A DNA stretch of 64,000 bases from Chrysomallon squamiferum (taxonomy: Eukaryota > Mollusca > Gastropoda > Neomphalida > Peltospiridae). The stretch lies in NCBI GenBank assembly GCA_012295275.1, contig CM022670.1:1243501-1307500 (forward strand), in the 5' to 3' direction. Positions 42,071 to 54,418 of the stretch are shown in pieces. The notes under the pieces were generated by a model, which was given only the letters and a program-made list of their open reading frames with translations, did not search any database and was not told the origin of the DNA. Each line of letters starts with the position of its first letter. Within the stretch, counting starts at the first letter, position 1. A program made the translations under genes and the position numbers.

Positions 42071-43987
42071 TCATTTCTCTTTCTTCTCAGTGTTCTGGAC
42101 ACTGCCATTGGTTTGTGGTGATGTAACTGCGCCACAAACAAGAGAATGTTCCTTGAACTCCAGGTACGCTGTGAAATGGTAGCCCATGTTGGTATATGCA
42201 ATCACATACTCACAGAAAGAAAACCAGCTGAAAGCTGTGAGGAAAAAAAAAAATATATATTATTTAAAAAAAAAAAAAAAAATAATTAATCATTTATTTG
42301 TTATAAAGTACATTGCTAGATATAACAAATGTAAAATATTAGTTTAATTAATGAAATTTATAAACTGATATGATGTTATCTAACACACACCCATTAGTCT
42401 ATGTCTGCAGACTAGGATTATTATATTTTAATATCAATATGCAAACTGAGATATAAATAAAGAATCTATCTGTGTCTCTGCATGTTTGGTTTATTTCTGT
42501 AACAGGCACCTACCATTGTGACAATCAGTAGTAGTAGTAGTAATAGTAGTAGTAATGGTAGCATTATTTTTAGATCACCAACAGAAATACTAACAAAAAT
42601 CTTTCCCCATCAACTGAACAACATGCAGATTTCTTCTATTTTAAAAATAGCATGCTTATAACACAGTAAATTCTACCTTCAGGTTGGCAAAATATTCTAT
42701 GAAGATAGAAAAAGTAGAGAAGCCCCACAGTAGCAGAACAGATAGAAACAAACATAATTCTTTTCCACAAGTATGAACACCTTTCCTAAAAATAATAATA
42801 ATTAAAATAATTAAACAATTGTTTTGTTGTTTTTTTTGTTTTTTTTAAATGATATATTTTTGGAGTTTACATTAATGAACTACAGTTTCAAATATAAATG
42901 TTTACAGAACTGAGTTTTACTAGAGTTAATCTATGTGGTACGGAATTCTGCACCTAAAATATATGTCCTTGTTTGTTCTATATCAAATTAAACTAGAAGT
43001 TTAGGCATTACATTATTCCAACACAAACTATAATGAAAACCTAAGAATTATGTAAAACAAAATCAAAAGTAAATTACAAAACTCAAATTTATCCTGGCAG
43101 GAAATAACTTTTGACTGATTTTAATGTTAGTCTTGAAAAACGAAAACTTGGTTTTATGAATAATTATAGTTTATAAATAACTACTAACTTGTATATATGT
43201 ATCTTGTTTTTTTTTTTTTTTTTTTTTTAATTTATATTTTAGAAGTGATTAGTAAATTTCTGAAAGGTCACACTTACATCATCAGTTAAGTTATCAGAAT
43301 AGCGAGACCATCGATACAGAATGGTGTTCACTAACATGTAGCACAGGGAGGACACCATGAACACAATAAATATCTTTTCATGAACCGCTGAAAAATTAAC
43401 ATCTCTGTTAATTCAAATACATGTCTTACAAAATAATAATCAATGAACAGTTTTAGGATTATTCAGCAATACACGTACACGTACATACATGTATAAAATC
43501 AATTTCAAAGCATTTTGTGAAAATTAAAATTAAAAATTTAAATATATAAATGACCTTGTTTAGATTTATATCAAGATTCTGAGACAGAGGTGGAAAAATG
43601 TTTAACATGTGAAGTTACACAGGAAATTGTTGAATTAATCAATATTACAAGTTTTAAAGCATAAAAGTATCACAGCAAACTATTCTTACGGTAATTTTCC
43701 CGATTGGTTATGTATGTCACCCCAACAAGAGATGAATTTTCTATGATATTTAACCAGTAATTTAAATGCATCATTTTCTTGTAGAAGCTTCGATACTTTT
43801 CACTGACTGCATTGATTCTGGAGGCGTAATAATTGTAGTACATTAATGCTACAATGAATCTCGGAGTGGAATGGAGAGCTACACCAACACGCCAGAGATA
43901 GGTCTGAGGTGAGATCCCAGTCACAGCACTAATGGATGGAATGAAGTTGGTTACCTTCAGAAAAAAAAGAGAAATTAAAAGATATTT

Positions 43988-44024
<37 letters not shown>

Positions 44025-44914
44025 CAGAGTACATCCACCCACCTTTCCACACAATGAATGTTTAAAATGCATTCCAACATAATTTTATGTTAATGGTTAA
44101 TAAATCATTAAATGGCAATAATATTTTATGACAGTAACACATAAGAAGAAAGTGGCTACAAAAACACCATTATTATGGATTAGCAATAAGCGATCTTTTA
44201 ATAATTAAAATACTCCCACAGAAAGCAAAGTCTTTGGATCAATGGGAAAACAGCCCAGTGAAAAACATTAACTTGATTAAGCTGTGTATTATTTTTCAGG
44301 TCACTGATATGGTTAAGCTACTGTCTGTAATGTTAGAAAACTGGAGGTAAAAAATTATCCTAAAACACAGATGAATAGGTAACAAATTACATATGATCAT
44401 ATCTATCAATTTTAAATGTTTATGGTTATTCATATTATGATCATGTGTATCATCCATAATCATAATGATAATGGATTAATGCTGTTCTATTCTGAATCCA
44501 AATTTTCGAAGAGACTGATAATTTTGAGCTAATCTGTAACATTAAACTCAATGCATTTTATTAGAAACATTATTAAACTGTTAAACTGATTCGTATAAAT
44601 TCATTTTTATTTATATTATTTTTATTTATTTATTTATTTATGTTTTTTCTTCTTCTTCTTGATTGACTCCCAAAATACCATTAAAAGATCTGCTTGTTGT
44701 TCTATTTTTAACATTTAGTATTAAATATTTATCAATAAATGTTAAGCCTTACATTGCACTGGGTATCATTTACGTCATCGAACCTCCAGAGAAACGCCGT
44801 TGTAAAACACACGAAAAGAGCCACCGCCGGTAAAGAAACCGTTATGATGGCATATTTCAGCATAGAAATATTCAAAACTATTTTATCGACCGATTTTTCG
44901 GTTGAAGTGCCCAT
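42071..44914 (-). CDS. Second PGAP2-family paralogue, 269 residues
   Basis: Same family and the same 5-exon architecture as the copy at 23828-27880. Exons: 44914-44753, 43954-43690, 43387-43278, 42785-42677, 42234-42071 (810 nt). Intron phases (0, 1, 0, 1) are identical in both copies, so they are duplicates. Matching blocks are CNVTNFIPSISAVTG, YLWRVGVALHSTPR, IIENSSLVGVTYIT, VHEKIFIVF and, in exon 5, EYVIAYTNMGYHFTAYLEF, which resembles the human C-terminal segment more than the first copy does. The C-terminus is KKEK, a dilysine KKxx pattern typical of ER/Golgi retrieval. It diverges from WDR55 (620 bp between start codons) and converges with ATG13. The family is clear; which copy keeps the ancestral role is not. 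Confidence 0.9.
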
Positions 44915-45534
44915 CTTTAAGCTGAGAAAATAAAACTGAGTAAGTAAATATGTAACTAGGTTTCAATTTACATTAATACATGCATTAGACGTAATTTTGA
45001 CAGGCGATGCTTAACAGAAACTGACAAAACCGTTTAAAAACCGGATGTTCCGGTTATAACTACTATTCTAAGTCTTATTCGAACGGTATTTATGGGTAAC
45101 TAATAAATATTATTGGTGAAAATATGGTTGGTGTTTCATTAGAAAAACATTAACTTAATGCAGCATATTATTTATATTAATATAAATTATTTTTTAACAA
45201 TTAATAAAATAGTAAAACAACATAATGACCTTCCCTTTAACTCATTTCTAAATTAGTGGTAAACTACACATCTTACGAATGCTGAACGTTAAATGGAAAT
45301 CTTTAGTATCATTTTTAAATATTGATAAATAATCAGTTAAACGACTGCAGAATAACATAATAAATTAACGAACAATTATCGAAAATAATTCTATTACCAA
45401 CAATTAGTAACAAATGTTGTAACATTTTTATAATGGTCAAAAACATGAAACGTCTGAATTAATTGTCATTTGTTATATTTACAAATTAATATTCTCTTCG
45501 GATATTTCAAAGACTTCTATTTATACAAACCATT
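44915..45534. promoter_or_regulatory. Shared divergent promoter interval, PGAP2-like / WDR55
   Basis: 620 bp between opposed start codons. It contains a perfect 7-3-7 inverted repeat, AACCGGATGTTCCGGTT (45039-45055), reading as two opposed ETS-like CCGGA cores. The remainder is AT-rich and featureless. Confidence 0.6.
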
Positions 45535-45695
45535 ATGGCTACCAAGGTACGCATGTTTTTAGAAAACAGGGATACATAAACATGTATATGGCATATACAT
45601 GATCAGAAATTAAAAGTTTAAACCTACAAGGTCTTCAGTCTAACTTAAACGTTAGATTAGATAACGATTCATGCAATAATTTGACACAGCACTAA

Positions 45696-45760
<65 letters not shown>

Positions 45761-45990
45761 AAACTGCATATTTATGATATTACATTTTAATTATTACAGT
45801 ACTGGTTAATATTAAAGTTATTTTAAAATTATGATTTCTTTATTTTAAAAGAATGATGAATCACCTGCCAAGCTGACATTTGAAGATGTTGCAGTGACTG
45901 TTTCTTTTCACCCTGAGCAGAATATTATTGCAACAGGTTGCATAGATGGAAACATATTTCTGTAAGTATTATTACATAGTATGTAATTAT

Positions 45991-46057
<67 letters not shown>

Positions 46058-48990
46058 TTAAACACTGCTTTGATAAAAATATGTATTGTTAAATTCTTTA
46101 ATTTTTGTTGCTTTGTTAAATTAATAATTTATATATAATCATTGTTATTTCAGTTACACTTACAAAACAGAAGGAGAAAATGTATTAAAACATAAACTTG
46201 ATCACCACAAGAAATCTTGCAGGGCATTAAAATTCAGTCCTAGTGGGCATGATTTGCATACTGCATCAAGGGATAAATCCATTTATTGCATTGATGTGGA
46301 AACTGGCAAGATTAAGAGGAAAATTAAAAAAGCACATGAGTAAGTGCAGTTAATGTTTTTATAATTATTTTGTAATTATCAACTAAAAACATGGTTTGTA
46401 AGTAAAGAAGTACATCTTTGGGAATAAGAAAATTGCATTTACAATAATAATGATGATAATTACAATACAATACAATCCAAAAAATTGTTTTAAAATAATA
46501 GTAATAACAAACTGAAAAACAAAAAAGATGAAAGCATGTGTCAGTAAAAGATAACAAAAAGAATAAGAAGAAGAATAATAATAAAAAAAATCCTCATAAA
46601 AACCCAAACAAACAAAAACAACAAAGATATCATCTCTAGCAAGTTTCTTAAGTTAATTTGTCTTAATGGTTGTTTAAATATCCAGTGAACAACATTCTTT
46701 TTTTTGTTTTTACACTCTTGTTTTTTTGACAGGTCTGCCATATACAGTATGTTGGTATCTGATGAAAATTTTATTGTTACTGGAGATGATGATGGTGTAC
46801 TTAAGGTAAACAGTTTTATTTTGTTTATTTATTTATTTATTTATTTTAACAATTTGTTTTTATATATTTACTTATTTATTTGTTTTGTTTGTTTTTTATT
46901 TGAAAAATTGAATTCCATTACAATGAAATGTTAAATATATATATTTATATATTATATATGCTATAGTCATAACAGTGTATGAAACAGATTTGAATCATTT
47001 CCAGCTGGTCAGACTCATTTATTTGTATATTTATCTGCTTGCATTATATGCAGCAGGATGTACATTATTATTATCAAACATCCAAATAATTATTATTTTT
47101 TTATTTTGTTTTGTGAGGTTTGGGACTTGAGATCAAAGTCTACAACTATGGAAATTAAAGAAAATGATGAGTTTATCAGTGATATGATTATTGATGATCA
47201 AAAGAAGATTTTAGTTGCTTCAAGGTAGGACAATGCAGTGATGAGGGATTTGTAAAAGAAAAAACAACAAAAAACATCATATTTACTACTTTATAATTTA
47301 TACAGCAGTATTCAAATATACTGTATATATATGAAAATAGGAGAGAGAGAAAGAGAGAGATAGAAGGAGAGATAGACACATACATGCATGCAGATGTATG
47401 CAAGCAACATTGTGCTCAAAACAGTGACATATAACCAGTTGCACTGGTATAAGAAATATGATATTTAAAAATGTGTATATTTTGTGTAATTTGTGTATTC
47501 ATTTGTTTTTGTGCTCAGTGGTGATGGTACATTAACTGCATTCAACATTCGACGCAAACGGATGGATTTGCAGTCCGAATACATGGATTCCGAACTTCTC
47601 AGTTTAGCAGTATTAAAAGTTAGAGAATTAATTTTGTTATTTTTTAAATTTTATTTTTAAAAAGTTTTCTCATTATTATTACTATTATTAATTTTTTTTG
47701 TCACTGTCCCTGTCTTCATCTTGATATATTTAATATTATTATTATTATTTTTTAAATAAGATTGTAAATAACAAATACCAATGTTTAAAACATTTTAAAG
47801 TTAAATGAAACAACAATTACAATAATCCCTATTTCAAAAATATTTTTTCTATGTTGTAATAAGAAATATGTATGATTAAAACATTATAAAAGACAAATTA
47901 AACACTAGATATGCTAATGTACATAATAAATACCACTATATATCTGGGGTTTTTTTTTTTTTTTTTTAAAGATAACAGTTATAATAATTTATATTTTTTC
48001 ACATTAACAGAATGAGCAGAAGCTGGTGTGTGGTTCTGGAGATGGTGTTGTTAATATTTTTAACTGGGGTGAATGGGGCAATATCAGTGACCGCTTTCCA
48101 GGTCATCCAATGTCCATTGACTGTCTGGTGGCCATCAGCAATGATATAGTGTGCAGTGGATCCGAGGATGGCATGATTAGGTGAGTTAGTCTGTCAGACA
48201 CAAATTATACATTTTATAATTGATGGTTCTCAAAATAGAAGTCATCTAGTTGTAATATTAAACAGTAAGTTGTTAAAATATTCATCAGTAAATTGTTGCA
48301 ATTATAATTAATCTGTTGCTAAAAAGATAAAGTCTACATGTTAAAAAAGTAAGCTGTTATCTTTATTGATATGACTGATACTGCATTATATGATCCGTAA
48401 CAAAACAAACAAACAAAATGAAGTTATAAGACTGTCAAATGCAATAAACATTAATTTTTGTGTTTTCAGGGCTGTTGGGCTGTTAATATTTTACATGAAA
48501 GGTTAATAGGAATTAAGATGAACACAAAACAAACCTCTTTATGACATATACACACACATACACACACACACACACACATATTTCAGTATGCTGCCAACCT
48601 CATTTGTCAGTCAAAAAAAAAAAAATGCTGGATGATTTGTATTGAAAATATATTCTCTCTGTTTTCAGGGCTGTTAACATTTTACCTAACAGATTTATAG
48701 GAGTTGTAGGAGAACACGAAGGTTTTCCAATAGAAGCTTTAAGTTTGTCACATGACAGGAAGTACATAGCGAGCTGTTCTCATGACAACACAGTGAAATT
48801 CTGGAACATCACGGGACTGGAAAACACAAAAATTAACACAAAAAGGAAAGCTAAAAAGTCACTCAAATCAACACCTCTGAAATCTTCAAAACATACTGAC
48901 TTTTTTTCAGACCTTGTGGAAGAGAAGGATGAGGAGTCGGATAAAGGAAATGAAAACAGTGACAGTGACAGTTCTGAAGAGAGTGAATAA
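45535..48990 (+). CDS. WDR55, WD40-repeat ribosome-biogenesis factor, 359 residues
   Basis: Nucleolar WD40 protein (yeast Jip5 counterpart) required for normal rRNA processing and 60S production. Exons: 45535-45546, 45852-45961, 46154-46339, 46733-46805, 47118-47224, 47519-47618, 48011-48180, 48669-48990 (1080 nt, phases consistent). Exon 1 encodes only MATK. The propeller covers about residues 12-300: SFHPEQNIIATGCIDG, SRDKSIYCIDVETGKI, GDDDGVLKVWDLR, SGDGTLTAFNIRRKR, GSGDGVVNIFNW and HDNTVKFWNI are successive blade motifs matching the human order. The C-terminus has a basic patch (KRKAKKSLKS) and an acidic serine-rich end. AATAAA at 49001-49006 implies a very short 3' UTR. A dead copy of the exon 8 start lies in intron 7. 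Confidence 0.97.
45701..46052. repeat. TC tract and CA tract in WDR55 introns 1 and 2
   Basis: TC at 45701-45756 and CA at 45994-46052, on either side of exon 2. Confidence 0.95.
48470..48528 (+). pseudogene. Decayed duplicate of the start of WDR55 exon 8
   Basis: TGTTTTCAGGGCTGTT and the following sequence through GAACAC closely match the true exon 8 acceptor and first 49 exon bases at 48661-48717. In this copy an extra GGGCTGTT is present, and the phase-2 reading frame hits TAA after a dozen codons. It retains a usable-looking acceptor (AG at 48468-48469). Confidence 0.75.
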
Positions 48991-50155
48991 ATACCTTTTA
49001 AATAAAACACATAATTTTGTATTTTTTTTCCTATTAATCTGTACAAAAAAAAATTCGTTTTCAAAGTTACACATCTTAAAAAAAAAAAATTTGAAAATAA
49101 AAATAATAATAATTATTATTATTATTATAAAAATAAATTAAGAAAATTTATTTTACAATATAAGAATTATTCTGTGAATAAGATGAGTAGAAATGCTATG
49201 GAAGATGTATGTGAAAAGTTAGAAAAATAATTTCTTCTTTTTTTTTATTTACTTATTTATTTACAACAATTGTAAAAATGAGATTTGGGATAATCTATTT
49301 ATTACACTGAGAAACTAGTTGTCTCTACAGTATTAATACAAATATATCTGCATTTTATTGATATTGCAGGCCTAATGTTAATAGTCCTCAAAGTTTTGGC
49401 AGCCAAATTAATTTGATTTAGACATGATTTTTGACAAGAATTTACTGAAACAGTTTACTGAAACAGTTTAGTTTCAGTGAAAATATTTTGGATTGAACTA
49501 ATTAGTATAGATTAACGGCATTCAATCTCTTGAATTTATTCCTATGTCTCAAAATGTTTTGTGGCTGTGAATTTGTTGCATAATTTTTTTTTTGTCCCTC
49601 TTTATTTGATCAACGTCTGTGTTATTATAAGTAAAATATATATTTTGGATTTGAGACTTTTCAGTTAACATAATTGTTTTTTGAGTAATTTTACTGCTGA
49701 GTCGCTCAGTTTTATTAAGTTGGTTGTTTTTAGGGCCCTCAGTCACATAATAACTTTTAAAAGTTTTTACACATACAGAGAGAGTGAGACAGACAGACAG
49801 ACAACAGCTACAATTTAATGACAAAGTTATATCAAGTATCCTCTCAGGTTGTTTATTTGTTTTTTTCCTGATATTTTATTCTGCATTTTACAGATTTAAC
49901 CTCTTCTTTCTCTGTCCATCTAAGAACTCGTTCCTGAGAATTATTTATATTAATATCATTCTATGTTATTTCTTCGATTTTCACATCTGCATTCAAGAGC
50001 TTAAAATCTGAATAGGCATTTTATTGATGTTGTCTCTATGTATATATTTATTTTATCTATACACACATACATACATATAGTCATAATCTTTGGCACTGTA
50101 TTAATTTTTCTTCCTGATTATCCGTTGTTTGTTTACGTATATTATTTCTCAGTTT
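48991..50155. other. Convergent 3' ends of WDR55 and GeneA
   Basis: About 1.2 kb between opposed stop codons. WDR55 has AATAAA at 49001-49006. On the minus strand, TTTATT at 49601-49606 is a plausible poly(A) signal for GeneA. No exon is visible between them. Confidence 0.55.
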
Positions 50156-51350
50156 TTAACGTTTGCTTCTGCTTGTTTCTGTTTGGTTTAAACACAGATC
50201 TACAGGTCCACCCCATGAAATGATAACCACGCCCTGACCTGGGGTACCGCCCCACCGATTTGGAAATCCAGCTTCTCCGACCTCGATTGATATATTTTGT
50301 CCAGGAACAACCTCTATGATACTTCTTGAATATCCACCACCACCACCCGCCCGCCCACCGGCTTGGCCCCCACTCCCTCCACCATACAGTCCCCCGTCTC
50401 TGCCCACTGGGTCAACACCGCCAGGTCCTGATTTTCGGACAACCAGCGAATCGTTTTTTCTGTCGCAGGAACTCCCACCCCCTCCGCAGTAGGGGTACGA
50501 AGACGACCCCTGAACGCTGCGCCCTCCGTTTACGTTGATCTGGCCTGCAGCCCCACCCCCGATACCGCAGTCTTCCCCGATTTCACCCCGGCCTCCGACA
50601 GCAACACTACCGTAACCGCCCGCACCGCCTGTTGTATTCAAATAATAATAATAACAACAATAACAACAATAAAAAAAACAACAACAACAACAACAACAAT
50701 AATAATAATAATAATAAATAATAATAATAATAATAATAATTAGGTACATATCAGATACTTTAGATATATGTGAACATACATGCCTGCATTCATACAAATA
50801 TATATATATATATATAGGCATAGGTATAACCAAGGATTGTGTATATACAATTTTCAGGTATTCATTCACCTAGGAGTTATGTATAATGCTTGAAATTTAA
50901 TTAGTTATTTTATAGATGCATTTTTACATACAGACTGACAGAGGCACACATCCTGTACTCATACACAGACATCCATGCATACATACGTATATACATACTA
51001 CGTACATACCTGTATTATCTTTCGTAGCACCTTTTCCACCTTCTGCCCGCAGATAAGAACCAAATGTCGACTTGCTCCCGTCTCCACCATATGAACCTTT
51101 TATCTGACCATTTCTACCTGCCCCACCTCCACCTTCAAATAATAATAATAACTTCAAATAATAATAATAACAACAATAAAAATAACAATAAAATAATAAT
51201 AATAATAAATAATAATAATAACAATAAAAATAACAATAATAATAATAATAATAATATTAATAATAATAAGAAGAAGAAGAAGAGTAAAAATAACAATAAT
51301 AATAATAATAATAATAATAAATAACAACAATGATGATGATGATGATGATG

Positions 51351-51384
<34 letters not shown>

Positions 51385-53019
51385 TAATAAGTTATAGTAC
51401 CATAAGAAATAATATTAGTAGTGATAGTAGGACTAATAGTAACAACAGCAAGAATACTAATAACTGGAGAAACAAACTAATGCGTTGTGTTATCAACGTG
51501 GACGTACCAATACAAATAACGTCAACCTTCGTCACTCCGCTTGGCACTGTGAATGTTTCATCGTTTAAAAACAGTTTTCGTTCATATCTCACTTTGTCCC
51601 AAGTCACAGATGGCATCGGTGTCGACACTGTATTTTCTGAAAATATTTATTTATTTATTTATTTATATATATATATATTTATTTATTTATTTATTTATTT
51701 AATTATTTATTTAATATCAAGTGCTTGCAAAATTTCATAAGAAAAAAGGCTGTTGACTTTATATGAGCCAAGAAAGGACAGTAAGATAGAAAATAATTAC
51801 AAATTACTTCAAAGACTGAATTATTTATTTATTTATGCATTCATTTATTATTTTAACTTAAGTAAAAAGAGATGTTTATTTTTTTTTACTTTACAAATTC
51901 CACTTAGAAAGACCAGTGCTTAAATTTTTTATTTCTTAGTCTATTAATATTTTCGCCTTCTATCTTTCTGGTTAGGCAAGGAAGTGAACCACCAAATTTA
52001 ATGTTTAGAAAATAAAATGTAAGTAAATAATGAAGAAAACTTTGGGTTGACCTCCAAATCTTAGAATCCAAACATCAGCACTATGACAACCAGAAAATGA
52101 TGTTATTGGTCCCCATATTGTGTTCAGCAGTTTCAGAAGACCTACTGTGTCGCCACCGTCTGCGTCGTCACCAGTCGCAGACAACCATGCCGTCGTCTTC
52201 ACCAGGACGTACTTTGAGTTGTTGATGTTACTCAGGTCCACAGAAGAGAGATGATCGTAATAGCTGAACTGAATAAGATTAACATTTGTTTCGTACAAAA
52301 ACCGCCAGAAATAGGAGTAATGTTAATTTTTGTAATTTATTACGTAAATACGGTAATAAGTAAATAAATAAATAAAGACAAATTTAAATTTAAAAAAATA
52401 TATATATAAATAAATGAACTTTAAAAAAAAATCTCTAAACACCCACAGCAAAAACCCCACAAAAAAACAACAAAAAAAAACAACAAATAAATAAATTAAA
52501 ACACACACACACAAAAAGCATTAAATATTTAAAAAAAAAAAAAAAAAAAAAAACACAAAAAACACCTAAAACAAAGCCATCGACAAATGAACAAATAACT
52601 GAATAAAAATTCTAATTAGATAAAGAATATTTCAGATATAAAACGTACCAGTTGTACAGCGGTTAAATGAAGAGGATTGTCAGAATAGATGACCCAGTGA
52701 ACTGGTTTATAACTCGACAATACCAACACTATAGGTTTTGTGGTTATGCCTTGGATGTGCACATTTGTCGTGCTTGATGACGTGGTTTGCGTAAGGACGT
52801 TGCCTTCGTAGATGCTGAGGACGTGTACCTCGTAGTTCTGTGCGGTGTCGGAATCGACGCAGCTGAACACAGTCTGCGCGATGCCGCGTAACGTTGCGGT
52901 GGCAGCCGAATTTGGATTGTTTGGCGTCACTCTGCAGTTTCCCACCTCAGCTGTTGAAGAAGAAAATAATAAAACAACGTCGAAGATGGTGGTGATAACT
53001 ACGATGTTAATAATAACGT

Positions 53020-53110
<91 letters not shown>

Positions 53111-53454
53111 CAACTTACGTAGGCAGGTATATCTATTATACCCGGATTTGCTGCACTCACAGAAGCCGTTTACACATTGTGCGTTGTAAGAACCAGGACA
53201 ATACCCGCTGCACGATTTTCTCGGACCGTCTAGAAATAAAATCACCAGAACATCAACGAGAAAGAGACAATAATCATCTCTTAACAATATGACCACTGCA
53301 AAAATAATAACAACAGCAACATCAACATCATTAACTAATACTACTACCACAGTTGCTATAGTAATACTTTGAGAGTACTCTTTCTGCTTTCTCTATTGCT
53401 ATTACTACAACATTAGCAATAATTGCTACTACTACTACTACATACACACACACA

Positions 53455-53505
<51 letters not shown>

Positions 53506-54384
53506 CCCCCCCGTGTGTGTATTTCAAACTGCAGATTGGGAAAAGTGTTTAAATTAAAAAAAATTATGTTAAATATTGAATTGTAACAAAACTTATCATA
53601 AATTTATTATCTCGAAATCTTAAATTTCACCGAATTTACATCGACCTAGCAAAATTCACTTTGACTGTCCGAGTCACGCAGACCTAGTTCGAAAGAACAA
53701 ACAAATTAGACTTAACACTGAAATCAAATATTAACCCGTGCGATACAAAGGGAATCAGATGTCGCTATTGGTTACGGCTGGAAGGGAGTTGCTTTTAAAG
53801 CACTCATGATTATATACGAATTTTCTCTTTTTAACACTACTGGCCTGTCACGTGACATACCGGTTGTCCTGCTAAGAAAAACAAAAAGGGTAGTCGCATT
53901 CGTTGACGTTATAAATAAATCCATTAATTAGTACAATCTAAGAACAGTTAACAAGTAGAAATCCTGTTATTATTCTGATACACACACATACACACTCATA
54001 TATGTATGTGTGTTTGTGTGTGTTGTTCACTGTCAAATAAGCTGTTGTTCTGCTAAGACTAACATGTACACACATATATGTATACAATTTTATAAACCAT
54101 AATTATATATTTTACTATTACTACAACCCTTGTTATTATTATTACTACTACTACTACTACTAAAATGTTAGTACTATTACTGCAGCTACTACAACAACTA
54201 CTACCACAATACTACTGTTACTACTCGTACTACACTGCTACTATTATATTACTACTATCATGTTACTGTAACTATGCCAGTACTACTACTACTTCTACTA
54301 CTACTATTATTACTACTAAACAACTACCTCTACTAATACTGCTACTATTATTACAACTACTGCTACTAATACTGCTACTATTAT

Positions 54385-54418
<34 letters not shown>

